A stretch of 64,000 nt of DNA from Pacificibacter marinus. GTDB taxonomy: Bacteria; Pseudomonadota; Alphaproteobacteria; Rhodobacterales; Rhodobacteraceae. Under the pieces are notes generated by a model. That model saw only the letters and a list, made by a program, of their open reading frames with translations, was not told the origin of the DNA and did not search any database. Shown here one piece after another: positions 51,304-59,623 of the stretch. A program made the position numbers and the translations under genes. Position 1 is the first letter of the stretch. The number at the start of each line of letters is the position of its first letter. The stretch lies in contig NZ_FNZV01000001.1 of NCBI RefSeq assembly GCF_900109555.1, forward strand, positions 124,001-188,000, written 5' to 3'.

Positions 51304-52068
51304 ATGACAAACGAACGCTCAACGGGCCGCGCACCCGCAAAGAAAGAAGCGCGGCTTCAACAGTTGCAAGAAGCGGTGCAACATAACAAAAGTTTGCACG
51401 TTCGCGATGCTGCAGAGCTGTTGGATGTCTCAGAAATGACGGTGCGCAGAGATCTGCGCGAGAATGAGAAAACCTTTCATTTCTTGGGCGGTCACATCGT
51501 TTTGGCCGATGCAGGACTGCGACGTGCACCTTATGATCTAACTGAGGCAGCAGATTTAAACGAGGCGGCAAAACGCGCCGCCTGTGCGGCCTGCATCCCA
51601 CTTTTACGTGCTGAAGAAACGCTTTTCATGGATTGCGGCACCACCCTGCCCCACCTTATCAGTTTGATTCCAAATGATATGAAGCTGACAATAATATGTT
51701 ACGCTCTTAACACTGCGGATATGGCGGTGCGCAAACCAAACGTCAAATTGGTGATGTTGGGCGGCGTCTACAATGAACCCACAGCCTCATTTTATCCGGT
51801 AGAAGAAGACGGCACGCTAGACGCCTTTGCCATCAACCGCGCCTTTATATCTGCCGCCGGCGTCGATCCGCGTCTTGGGGCGACCTGCACCACCTTTCGT
51901 GAAGCCGCATTGAAACGCGCGGCCATGGCGCGGGCGCAAGAAAATCTTCTAGTGGTCGACAGTTCAAAATTCGGCCAAGTGAAACCAGCCGCCATCGCCG
52001 CCTTGTCCGATTTCGACCAAATCGCCACCGAAGATGGTTTGATCAGGCCAAGCAGCCTGTTGTCATGA
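51304..52068 (+). CDS. DeoR-family transcriptional regulator
   Basis: A 254-residue DeoR-family repressor. The N-terminal helix-turn-helix spans about 20-60 (LHVRDAAELLDVSEMTVRRDLRE), followed by a ribose-phosphate-isomerase-like sensor domain with MDCGTTLPHLISLIP, MLGGVYNEPTASF and LLVVDSSKFGQVKPAAIAAL. It probably senses a sugar phosphate such as deoxyribose 5-phosphate and represses the divergent deoC operon. The ATG at 51304 has GGAG 9 bp upstream; the longer frame from 51076 overlaps deoC and is rejected. Confidence 0.88.
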   Translation: MTNERSTGRAPAKKEARLQQLQEAVQHNKSLHVRDAAELLDVSEMTVRRDLRENEKTFHFLGGHIVLADAGLRRAPYDLTEAADLNEAAKRAACAACIPLLRAEETLFMDCGTTLPHLISLIPNDMKLTIICYALNTADMAVRKPNVKLVMLGGVYNEPTASFYPVEEDGTLDAFAINRAFISAAGVDPRLGATCTTFREAALKRAAMARAQENLLVVDSSKFGQVKPAAIAALSDFDQIATEDGLIRPSSLLS

Positions 52069-52088
52069 TCTTTAAAACTTAAAATGCA

Positions 52089-52112
52089 AAAGCCGCCCCA
52101 AAGGACGGCTTT
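52089..52112. terminator. Bidirectional terminator between the DeoR gene and pcaF
   Basis: AAAGCCG-C-CC against GG-A-CGGCTTT, ten positions with one mismatch, closing a CAAA loop. A T-run follows on the minus strand, so it best serves pcaF; it also follows the DeoR-family gene by 20 bp. Confidence 0.75.
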
Positions 52113-52167
52113 CAAACTCAGACTTGCACTGCACGATCTGTGCGGTCAAAACCGCGAACGATCCGCT

Positions 52168-53373
52168 TTATACCGCCTCGATCGCCACAGCGATGCCTTG
52201 GCCGACGCCAATACACATCGTCGCCAAAGCGCGTTTACCGCCTTTAAGCTTTAATTCAAGCGCTGCAGTGCCCGCGATACGCGCGCCGGACATGCCCAAA
52301 GGATGCCCCAAAGCAATCGCGCCGCCATTTGGATTGACCCGAGGATCATCGTCCGCAATGCCCAGATCGCGCAGAGTGGCCAAGCCTTGTGACGCAAAGG
52401 CTTCATTCAACTCGATCACATCGAAATCATCAACGGTCAGATTCAAGCGCGCCATCAATTTTTTGGACGCGGGCGCAGGACCAAAACCCATGATACGTGG
52501 CGCGACGCCTGCTGTGGCCCCGCCCAAAACTTTCGCAATCGGTGTCAGTCCGTGCTTTTGCGCGGCCTCGCGTGTCGCCAAAATCAACGCAGCAGCCCCG
52601 TCATTCACACCAGACGCATTGCCTGCCGTCACAGTCCCGTCAGCTTTTACAAAGGTCTTGAGCTTTTGCAATTGCTCCAACGTGGTGCTGGGGCGCGGGT
52701 GTTCGTCTGTATCGACAACAATCGCGTCGCCACGGCGCTGCGCAATCGTCACGGGGGTGATTTCTTGCGCCAAGCGACCGCTTTGCATCGCCATGCCAGC
52801 TTTGACCTGCGATGCCAGAGCAAACACATCTTGATCCGCGCGATTGATGTTGAAATCCTCGGCTACGTTTTCCGCCGTCTCAGGCATGGAATCCACACCA
52901 TGCGCGGCCTTCATCAGCTTGTTGACAAACCGCCAACCGATGGTGGTGTCATGTACTTCCGCGCTGCGCGAATAGGCAGTCTCGGCCTTGGGCATCACAA
53001 ACGGCGCGCGCGACATGGATTCCACGCCGCCGACCACGACCAGTTCCATTTCGCCCGCCTTAATCGCCCGCGCGCCCGTGATCAGCGCATCCATGCCCGA
53101 ACCGCACAAACGGTTCATCGTTGTGCCTGGCACAGTGTCAGGATATCCCGCCAATAACAATGACATACGCGCCACGTTGCGGTTGTCTTCACCCGCTTGG
53201 TTGGCGCAACCAAAGATCACTTCGTCAATTGCTGACAGGTCCAAATCGGGGTTGCGCGCAGCCAAAGCTTTCAACGGCACAGCGCCCAAATCATCGGCGC
53301 GCACCGAAGCCAAAGCTCCACCAAAACGCCCAATTGGCGTGCGGATATAGTCGCAAATATAAACCTCAGTCAT
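52168..53373 (-). CDS. pcaF: PcaF, 3-oxoadipyl-CoA thiolase
   Basis: A 401-residue thiolase with the PcaF N-terminus EVYICDYIRTPIGRFGGALA. The nucleophile cysteine is in MNRLCGSGMDA (about 91), the catalytic His in NPNGGAIALGHPLGMSGAR, and the second Cys in ATMCIGVGQGIAVAIE. It splits 3-oxoadipyl-CoA into succinyl-CoA and acetyl-CoA, the last step of the beta-ketoadipate pathway. The ATG at 53373 follows GGAG; a TTG two codons upstream is rejected. It is third in pcaI-pcaJ-pcaF. A general acetyl-CoA acetyltransferase is excluded by context. Confidence 0.92.
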   Translation of the reverse strand: MTEVYICDYIRTPIGRFGGALASVRADDLGAVPLKALAARNPDLDLSAIDEVIFGCANQAGEDNRNVARMSLLLAGYPDTVPGTTMNRLCGSGMDALITGARAIKAGEMELVVVGGVESMSRAPFVMPKAETAYSRSAEVHDTTIGWRFVNKLMKAAHGVDSMPETAENVAEDFNINRADQDVFALASQVKAGMAMQSGRLAQEITPVTIAQRRGDAIVVDTDEHPRPSTTLEQLQKLKTFVKADGTVTAGNASGVNDGAAALILATREAAQKHGLTPIAKVLGGATAGVAPRIMGFGPAPASKKLMARLNLTVDDFDVIELNEAFASQGLATLRDLGIADDDPRVNPNGGAIALGHPLGMSGARIAGTAALELKLKGGKRALATMCIGVGQGIAVAIEAV

Positions 53374-53375
53374 GT

Positions 53376-54050
53376 TCAAAGCTCCGGTACACTTAAATCG
53401 GCTACAGGACCATCTGTGTGCAATGTAGCGCCTGTGAGCGCTTGCAATTCATCCATGGAAATATCGCTCAGTTTTTCACGTAACACGAATTTTCCACCCT
53501 CGATATCCACCACCGCAAGCGAGGTATAAACGCGTGTCACGCAACCCACACCCGTCAGCGGGAATGTGCAGGTCTCGACCAACTTGGGTTTGCCATCTTT
53601 GGTGACGTGATCTGTGATCACCGCCACGCGTTTGGCGCCGTGGACCAAATCCATCGCGCCCCCCACGGCTGGCACACCTTTTGATCCGACACGCCAATTG
53701 GCCAAATCGCCGTTTTGCGCAATCTGATACGCGCCCAAAATTGCCACGTCCAAATGCCCGCCACGCACCATTGCAAAACTATCGGCGTGGTGAAAAAAAC
53801 TAGCGCCGGGTTTGAGCGTGATCGCCTTTTTACCCGCATTAATCAGATCCCAATCCTCGGAACCCTCGGCTGGTGCTTGACCAAATCCAAGCACGCCGTT
53901 TTCCGTGTGAAACACAGCTTCGCGCCCCTCGGGTTGGAATTTCGCGACCATTTCAGGAAAGCCGATCCCAAGGTTTACATAAGCCCCATCTTCGATATCT
54001 TGCGCCGCGCGCCACGCGATTTGGGCATTGGTGAGTTTTGTATAGGTCAT
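53376..54050 (-). CDS. pcaJ: PcaJ, 3-oxoadipate CoA-transferase subunit B
   Basis: A 224-residue CoA-transferase beta subunit. It has the family segments GAYVNLGIGFPEMVAKF, the catalytic Glu in FHTENGVLGFG and GGAMDLVHGAKRVAVITDH. With PcaI it moves CoA from succinyl-CoA to 3-oxoadipate. Its ATG overlaps the pcaI stop by one base (TGATG), and it lies 2 bp before pcaF. Acetoacetate CoA-transferase (AtoA/ScoB) is the alternative family member; adjacency to pcaF decides it. Confidence 0.9.
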   Translation of the reverse strand: MTYTKLTNAQIAWRAAQDIEDGAYVNLGIGFPEMVAKFQPEGREAVFHTENGVLGFGQAPAEGSEDWDLINAGKKAITLKPGASFFHHADSFAMVRGGHLDVAILGAYQIAQNGDLANWRVGSKGVPAVGGAMDLVHGAKRVAVITDHVTKDGKPKLVETCTFPLTGVGCVTRVYTSLAVVDIEGGKFVLREKLSDISMDELQALTGATLHTDGPVADLSVPEL

Positions 54051-54769
54051 CAGTGAACGGCTCCTGTGCGCACGAGAATTTCTTCTTGTTGGGGTGATTT
54101 CACCTCGACCACGTGATCAACGAAAATACCGGGGGTGATCACCTGTTCGGGGTCAATGCCGCCAGCCTCGACCAGATCAGATACCTGTGCGATGGTCACA
54201 TCTGCGGCCATGCACATCAGCGGATTGAAATTGCGCCCTGCCAAACGGTAGGTGAGGTTGCCGTGTTTGTCCCCAAGCTGGCCTTTGACGATGGCAAAAT
54301 CAGCTTTCAACCAGCGTTCTTGCACGTAATGCTTGCCGTCGAATTCTTCAGTCGGCTTGCCGATCGCCAATTCGGTGCCAAAAGATGTGGGCGTGTAAAA
54401 AGCTGGAATGCCTGCCCCCGCCGCGCGAATGCGTTCGGCCAATGTGCCTTGGGGCACCAATTCCAATTCGATTTCGTCCGCAAGGAATTTTTCGTTAAAC
54501 GCTTCTGCATTGGATGAACGTGGAAAAGAACAAATCATCTTTTTGACCATGCCAGCTTTGATCATCGCTGCGATGCCAACAAAACCATTGCCCGCATTGT
54601 TGTTGATCACAGTCACGTCTTTGGGGCTTCCGGTTTCGCGAAACCGATCAATCAAGGTGTGGATCAACTCAATCGGGCTGCCAGAGCCACCAAAGCCGCC
54701 GATCATCAACACCGCGCCATCGTGAATATCTGCGACAGATTCGGTCAAAGTGGAAATGGATTTGTCCAT
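54050..54769 (-). CDS. pcaI: PcaI, 3-oxoadipate CoA-transferase subunit A
   Basis: A 239-residue CoA-transferase alpha subunit with DGAVLMIGGFGGSGSPIELIHTL, VINNNAGNGFVGIAAMIKAG, LVPQGTLAERIRAAGAGIPAFYTPTSFGT and an NPLMCMAADVTIAQV segment. It forms a heteromer with PcaJ. AGGAGA lies before the ATG. First gene of pcaIJF, divergent from the IclR-type regulator. Confidence 0.9.
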   Translation of the reverse strand: MDKSISTLTESVADIHDGAVLMIGGFGGSGSPIELIHTLIDRFRETGSPKDVTVINNNAGNGFVGIAAMIKAGMVKKMICSFPRSSNAEAFNEKFLADEIELELVPQGTLAERIRAAGAGIPAFYTPTSFGTELAIGKPTEEFDGKHYVQERWLKADFAIVKGQLGDKHGNLTYRLAGRNFNPLMCMAADVTIAQVSDLVEAGGIDPEQVITPGIFVDHVVEVKSPQQEEILVRTGAVH

Positions 54770-54870
54770 GCCGGTCTCCTGTAAAACAAGCGCCCAGACA
54801 GATTCTGGGCCTTGGACAAACCCTACCCCTATGGTGAAACACGCGACAGCAATTTGTTCGCATATTGACC

Positions 54871-54912
54871 TTTGTTCAAATAGAGTTAAATTCTGTGCGC
54901 ATGTTGAACAAA
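54871..54912. promoter_or_regulatory. Inverted repeat spanning the start of the pca IclR gene
   Basis: TTTGTTCAA (54871-54879) and TTGAACAAA (54904-54912) are perfect 9-bp arms 24 bp apart; the right arm lies in codons 2-4 of the regulator gene. A further TTTGTTC copy sits at 54853-54859, 18 bp before the left arm. Probably the IclR-family operator for pcaIJF and autoregulation. Confidence 0.6.
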
Positions 54913-55659
54913 CCCACAGATCATATCGCCTCTTTCGCCAAAGGCCTGCGCGTTATCGAATGTTTCGGTGCGGACAGCCCACGCTTGTCCATCGCTGAAG
55001 TCGCCCAGATAAGTACCCTTGACCGCGCCACTGCACGCCGTTGCTTGTTGACATTGCATCACGAAGGCTATGCGGATTATGACGGAAAATTCTTTACCCT
55101 GACGCCGAAAACCCTGCGGTTGGGCATGGGGGCGCTGGCGTCCCTGCCCTTGCCGCAAATCGTGCAACCTTGGCTCGATCAACTGGCAGAACAAATTGGG
55201 CAAAGCTGTTCTGTTTCCATTTTGGATGCAGGCGAAATCGTATATTTGGCACGTGCGGCACAAACCCGCGTGATGTCCATCGGGTTGATGCCCGGATCAC
55301 GCTTGCCCGCACATTGCACATCAATGGGGCGGGTTTTACTGGCGGCATTGCCTTTGCGAGATGCCTGCGCGGTGATTGATCAGGCAGATTTAAGCCCGCG
55401 CACCGCGCATAGCTTGACCGACCCGACCGAAATCATGGCGCGTGTGGCAGATGCCAAACGCGATGGCTATGCGGTGATAGATCAAGAGATTGAAATGGGC
55501 TTGCGGTCTATTGCGGTGCCCGTTTTCAATGCCCGCGGATTGGTCGTGGCCGCCCTCAACACTGGGATGGCCGCGACACAAAATTCAGCACAAAATTTGA
55601 TCGACACCTACCTGCCGGCATTGTTAAAAGTGCAAGCTGGCCTGCAACGCGTACTGTAA
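54901..55659 (+). CDS. pcaR: IclR-family regulator of pcaIJF (PcaR-type)
   Basis: A 252-residue IclR-family regulator. The N-terminal helix-turn-helix is at about 15-60 (LRVIECFGADSPRLSIAEVAQISTLDRATARRCLLTL, split), then an effector domain with AHCTSMGRVLLAAL and AVIDQEIEMGLRSIAVPVFNARG, the PcaR/PobR/CatR subgroup pattern. It is divergent from pcaIJF and very likely activates it in response to 3-oxoadipate. The start is uncertain: ATG 54901 gives the normal N-terminus; a TTG at 54865 would add 12 residues. Neither has a clear ribosome site. Confidence 0.85.
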   Translation: MLNKPTDHIASFAKGLRVIECFGADSPRLSIAEVAQISTLDRATARRCLLTLHHEGYADYDGKFFTLTPKTLRLGMGALASLPLPQIVQPWLDQLAEQIGQSCSVSILDAGEIVYLARAAQTRVMSIGLMPGSRLPAHCTSMGRVLLAALPLRDACAVIDQADLSPRTAHSLTDPTEIMARVADAKRDGYAVIDQEIEMGLRSIAVPVFNARGLVVAALNTGMAATQNSAQNLIDTYLPALLKVQAGLQRVL

Positions 55660-55669
55660 CGCGACAGAT

Positions 55670-56740
55670 TTAATCCGCTGCGCCAATCCGCTCAATCCGC
55701 GTGCATAAATCAATCGCAGCGGCCAATCCGCGCCCTGTGGCTTGCGCCATTTGAGGCAAGAGCATCCATTCCAAAGACCACGCAGCACCTGAGCGCTCTT
55801 GTTCATGGACAAGCGATTGATGCATCCCGCTGATTTGGGTCGCATTGAACCGCGCCAACGTGACCAAAAGTTCTGCCAAAACAGGGTTTTGTTTGTGCGG
55901 CATCGCAGATGACCCACCGCCGCCAGACATGCGCAATTCGTCAATGCCTTGCTGCGCCATCAGGCACATATCTTGGCCAATTTTGCCCAATGTGCCTGAT
56001 ACCAAAGACAAAAATGACGCGTATTCCGCCACGCTATCACGCATGGCATGCCACGCTTTGTCATTTGGCGCGAGGCCCAAGGCCTTAGCCACATCTGCAA
56101 CAACGGCATCAGCATGTGCGCCCAAAGCTTTGCGATCCCCAGACGCCCCTCCAATTTGCACCACCTCAACACGCGGGCGCAGTTGATCCAGACGTTCCAA
56201 GTGGGTCGCCACGGGACGACGCCATGCCTCAATACGATCACGCACAGTAATCGGCGTCGCGGCCTGCATCCGCGTGCGACCCATCATCGGGCGGTCACCG
56301 AATTTGGCCTCAAGCGTTTTCAAAGAAGTCTCAAGTTCCATCAAACGGCCCGCGATCAAAAATGATGTTTCGCGCAGGGTTAGAACCAGCGCTGTGTCCA
56401 CCACGTCTTGCGATGTCGCGCCTTTGTGAACCGCGCCGGCATCCGACACAGTCGTGCCCGCAGCAGCTTTCATCTGCGCGACCATACGCGGGATCGGAAC
56501 CCCGTCTTTGCCCAACCCAGCGCGAATGTCATCCACATCAAACGACATGGCTTCAATCGCTTTGGCGGCCGCTTCGCCCACATTTTTGTCGCCCAAAACA
56601 TGCTCGCCCAAAGCGCGGCTCCACGCAGCCTCAAAGGCAGTCATATGGGCCAGTTGTGTGTCGCTCGACCAAATATCAGCCATCGCATCATCAGCAAAAA
56701 GCCCGCCGAGCCAAGGGTGGTCAAAGGCGCTTGTGGTCAT
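55670..56740 (-). CDS. pcaB: PcaB, 3-carboxy-cis,cis-muconate cycloisomerase
   Basis: A 356-residue protein of the fumarase/aspartase superfamily. The flexible-loop signature GGGSSAMPHKQNPVLAELL contains the catalytic serine, with VHKGATSQDVVDTALVLTLRET and MMGRTRMQAATPITVRDRI upstream. It cyclises 3-carboxymuconate to 4-carboxymuconolactone. The length matches the short rhizobial PcaB rather than the 450-residue pseudomonad enzyme. It is last in pcaC-pcaH-pcaG-pcaB and ends 11 bp from the IclR gene (convergent). Confidence 0.9.
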   Translation of the reverse strand: MTTSAFDHPWLGGLFADDAMADIWSSDTQLAHMTAFEAAWSRALGEHVLGDKNVGEAAAKAIEAMSFDVDDIRAGLGKDGVPIPRMVAQMKAAAGTTVSDAGAVHKGATSQDVVDTALVLTLRETSFLIAGRLMELETSLKTLEAKFGDRPMMGRTRMQAATPITVRDRIEAWRRPVATHLERLDQLRPRVEVVQIGGASGDRKALGAHADAVVADVAKALGLAPNDKAWHAMRDSVAEYASFLSLVSGTLGKIGQDMCLMAQQGIDELRMSGGGGSSAMPHKQNPVLAELLVTLARFNATQISGMHQSLVHEQERSGAAWSLEWMLLPQMAQATGRGLAAAIDLCTRIERIGAAD

Positions 56741-56812
56741 GGATCATATCCTTAAATGGGGCGAAAGGGCGACCAAAGCCGCCCCTTTTCAATCACTACA
56801 CATCAGATGCGC

Positions 56813-57412
56813 TTAGATGTCGAGAAACACCGTTTCGCCGTCACCTTGCAGACGGATATCAAAGCGATATTTGCCCTCACCCGTCTTTTTCGCAATCAGC
56901 GTTTGCACGCGTGGGGTCTGTTCAATCCGCGACAAAAGCGGATCACCCGCGTTGTTTTCATCATCGAAATAGATGCGTGTTTGCAGACCAACATTGATGC
57001 CACGCGCGACGATCCAAAGCGAAATATGCGGTGCTTGCATCACGCCATACCGCGATCCAACACGACCCGGCTTTACAGTCCGCAACGTGAATTCGCCGGT
57101 TTCAGCATCGGCCGCAAACCGACAGTATCCGTGCACCTTAGGATCAGCACCATCCTGCTTGGAAAACTTGCCCTGCGCATCTGGCTGCCAACTTTCGATC
57201 AACGCATCGCGCAGCGCCCAGCCCGTGCCATCGTAAACAGACCCAGTAATTTCAATAACTTCGCCTAATGCACCCTCTTCAATCGGGCTTTGACCAAGTT
57301 CTTCGTCATAGTAATTTTCCATGCCAGCATGCGCTTGAATCAAACCGATATGCACATATGGACCAGCCGTTTGCGATGGCGTTTCTTGTAAAACATCGAG
57401 AGATTGTACCAT
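56813..57412 (-). CDS. pcaG: PcaG, protocatechuate 3,4-dioxygenase alpha subunit
   Basis: A 199-residue intradiol dioxygenase alpha subunit with ETPSQTAGPYVHIGL at the N-terminus, GSVYDGTGWALRDALIESWQPDAQGKF, GYCRFAADAETGEFTLRTVKPG and PHISLWIVARGINVGLQTRIYF. The alpha subunit builds the active-site cavity with PcaH but does not bind the iron. The ATG at 57412 has GGAGG upstream; a TTG two codons earlier is rejected. 2 bp after pcaH. Confidence 0.92.
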   Translation of the reverse strand: MVQSLDVLQETPSQTAGPYVHIGLIQAHAGMENYYDEELGQSPIEEGALGEVIEITGSVYDGTGWALRDALIESWQPDAQGKFSKQDGADPKVHGYCRFAADAETGEFTLRTVKPGRVGSRYGVMQAPHISLWIVARGINVGLQTRIYFDDENNAGDPLLSRIEQTPRVQTLIAKKTGEGKYRFDIRLQGDGETVFLDI

Positions 57413-57414
57413 TC

Positions 57415-58143
57415 TCAAAGCCCCTCCAACTTGTTTTCAAACATCGTTTGGCGACGCCCGCGCAACACGATATCAAATTTATACGCCAAGAAATCCAACG
57501 GTCGTGATTTGGAAAAATCAAGCGGCGCGACAAGGCGATCCAACTGACTGCGATCTTTGATCGTCGCCGCGATAGGACAGTGATTGATCAACGGATCACC
57601 TTCAAAGTACATCTGCGTGATCAAGCGCTGGCCAAAGCCAGACCCGAACACAGAAACGTGGATATGCATGGGGCGCCAATCGTTGCCACGGTTCGGCCAC
57701 GGGTACGCGCCAGGGCGAATGGTCAAAAATTCATAGTACCCGTTTTCGTCGGTCATCGTGCGACCGCACCCACCAAAATTCGGATCAAGCGGCGCAAGAT
57801 AACCGTCTTTTTTGTGACGATACCGCCCGCCTGCATTGGCCTGCCAAATCTCGACCAAAGTGTTGCGCACAGGACGATTGTTTTCGTCCAAAACGCGCCC
57901 ATGCATCAAGATGCGCTCACCAACAGCAGGTGCTTCGCCGCGTGTGTAATTCAAAATCAGATTGTTGTCGTGCGGGCCAAATTTGTTGTGACCGAATGCG
58001 GGCCCAAACTCTTCTGACGCAGAACTTTCCATCGACACCAACGCCCATTTCGGTGAGCGCGGCACAGATGTTTTATAGGCCGGATCATAGGGCACGGGGT
58101 GAATATCACGGTTGCGGGGCATCAAAGCGTCTTGATCACGCAT
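57415..58143 (-). CDS. pcaH: PcaH, protocatechuate 3,4-dioxygenase beta subunit
   Basis: A 242-residue intradiol dioxygenase beta subunit holding the ferric iron. The expected ligands are visible: Tyr in AGGRYRHKKDGYLAP, Tyr in RPGAYPWPNRGNDWRP, and the two His of PMHIHVSVFG. It opens protocatechuate between the hydroxyls to 3-carboxymuconate. The ATG at 58143 follows GGAGG by 9 bp and overlaps the end of pcaC by 8 bp; the longer frame from 58230 is rejected. Confidence 0.93.
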   Translation of the reverse strand: MRDQDALMPRNRDIHPVPYDPAYKTSVPRSPKWALVSMESSASEEFGPAFGHNKFGPHDNNLILNYTRGEAPAVGERILMHGRVLDENNRPVRNTLVEIWQANAGGRYRHKKDGYLAPLDPNFGGCGRTMTDENGYYEFLTIRPGAYPWPNRGNDWRPMHIHVSVFGSGFGQRLITQMYFEGDPLINHCPIAATIKDRSQLDRLVAPLDFSKSRPLDFLAYKFDIVLRGRRQTMFENKLEGL

Positions 58144-58522
58144 CAGATGAATCCTCCATTTCAGCGTAGGTAGCTTTCGCCAATTTGATCGCATGGTTCG
58201 CACGTGGGACGCCTGCGTAAATGGCAACATGTTGGAACGCTTCCATCACATCGCTTTGACTTGCGCCCGTGTTTGCTGTGGCGCGAATGTGCATCGGAAT
58301 CTCTTCGAAATTACCAGTCGCAGCCAACAAGGCCAGCGTTAACATCGATCTTTCGCGGCGTGAAATCGCATCAGACGACCATACAGTGCCCCACGCGCTT
58401 TCAGTAATAAGCGTTTGAAACCCAAGATCCAGCTCGGATTTATTGGCCTCTGCGCGATCCACATGAGCGTCCCCCAAAACCTCGCGGCGGGTCTTCATGC
58501 CTTGATCAAAACGTGATGTCAT
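58136..58522 (-). CDS. pcaC: PcaC, 4-carboxymuconolactone decarboxylase
   Basis: A 128-residue CMD-family protein. It opens with MTSRFDQGMKTRREVLGDAHVDRAEAN (split at residue 20), then AWGTVWSSDAISRRERSMLTLALLAATGNFEEIPMHIRATANTGASQSDVMEAFQHVAIYAGVPRAN, the helical core with the AhpD-like fold. It decarboxylates 4-carboxymuconolactone to the enol-lactone. The ATG at 58522 follows AAAGGAC and gives the normal length; the open frame to 58891 runs over pcaQ. It is first in this pca operon, where pcaD is normally found. Confidence 0.9.
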   Translation of the reverse strand: MTSRFDQGMKTRREVLGDAHVDRAEANKSELDLGFQTLITESAWGTVWSSDAISRRERSMLTLALLAATGNFEEIPMHIRATANTGASQSDVMEAFQHVAIYAGVPRANHAIKLAKATYAEMEDSSDA

Positions 58523-58670
58523 CAAGCGGTCCTTTTTAAAATCTGTCGTCAATTCAATTGCACCACACGCCGCATTACGGCGCTTTTGAAACGCATCTGC
58601 ATGACGTCCTCTTCTGAACTGTTTTGCCATAGCTTTCATGCAAATAAAAATATAATAATCATCAAATAAC

Positions 58671-58686
58671 ATAACCCACAGGTTAT
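58671..58686. promoter_or_regulatory. PcaQ-binding site
   Basis: ATAACC-CACA-GGTTAT, perfect 6-bp arms with a 4-nt spacer. It is close to the ATAACC-N4-GGTTAA site described for PcaQ of Sinorhizobium meliloti. It lies 2 bp before the pcaQ start codon and about 150 bp upstream of pcaC. Confidence 0.82.
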
Positions 58687-58688
58687 CA

Positions 58689-59603
58689 ATGATTGATCCA
58701 CGCATTCGCTTTCGCCACTTAAATTGCTTTTTGGAAACCGCGCGCCTTGGCTCTTTGTCGATGGCGGCCCAAGCATTGCATGTCTCGCAACCTGCCGCAT
58801 CCAAAAGCATCAAAGAGTTGGAAGACATTTTAAGCGTCAGCCTGTTTGACCGCTCTGGTCGCAGGCTGGTTTTGACCCATGCAGGCCGCACATTTCAACA
58901 ACACGCGGGCGCTGCCATGATCGATTTGGGCCGTGCCCAAGACATGATCCGCGACATCCCGCGCCAAAAAACCAAACTGGCCATTGGCGCTTTGCCCACC
59001 GCCGCTACAGACCTTTTGCCGCGTGCCTCTTTGCAGTTTCAGTCCGACAGACCCGATTGTTTGATCCGCGTCAGCACAGGTCCGAACTGGATGCTTTTAT
59101 CGCAACTGCGCGAAGGCATTTTGGATATGGTCGTGGGCCGTATGCCCCAAAGTGGCACGATGGACGGGCTGTCGTTTCGCCAGCTTTATTCCGAACGTGT
59201 TGTGCCCGTGGTGCGCCCTGATCACCCGCTTGATCGCGCCGATTGGTCCCCCCAAGACTTGCGGGATTTCCCGCTGATGTTACCCCCCTCTGGCGCGGTT
59301 ATATCGCCCATGGTGCGGGCCTATTTGTACAACAACGGGATTAGCAATCCTGATCCAGAATTTGAAAACGTATCTTTGGCCTTTGGCCGGCATGTGGTGC
59401 AAAACTCAGATGTGGTTTGGTTCATTTCACAAGGGGTTGTGCGCAATGACATTGCCGCAGGCACGTTAAAATCACTACCACTTCAAGATGTTATGCTGGG
59501 CGGGCCCGTTGGTGTATCGATGCGGGACAGCAGTTTGATTACACCAGAACAACGCCATCTTTTGGAATGCCTGGTGGATGCAGCCAGCGTGCCTCACCCT
59601 TAA
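58689..59603 (+). CDS. pcaQ: PcaQ, LysR-type activator of the pca operon
   Basis: A 304-residue LysR-type regulator. The helix-turn-helix is at about 10-45 (HLNCFLETARLGSLSMAAQALHVSQPAASKSIKELED, split), followed by a two-lobe sensor domain. PcaQ of rhizobia activates pcaDCHGB in response to 4-carboxymuconolactone and related acids. It is divergent from pcaCHGB, and an ATAACC-N4-GGTTAT box sits immediately before its ATG. The closeness of the box implies autoregulation and a very short leader. Convergent with pobA, 20 bp apart. Confidence 0.92.
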   Translation: MIDPRIRFRHLNCFLETARLGSLSMAAQALHVSQPAASKSIKELEDILSVSLFDRSGRRLVLTHAGRTFQQHAGAAMIDLGRAQDMIRDIPRQKTKLAIGALPTAATDLLPRASLQFQSDRPDCLIRVSTGPNWMLLSQLREGILDMVVGRMPQSGTMDGLSFRQLYSERVVPVVRPDHPLDRADWSPQDLRDFPLMLPPSGAVISPMVRAYLYNNGISNPDPEFENVSLAFGRHVVQNSDVVWFISQGVVRNDIAAGTLKSLPLQDVMLGGPVGVSMRDSSLITPEQRHLLECLVDAASVPHP

Positions 59604-59623
59604 GCGCCTTCAAAACTGCCCCA

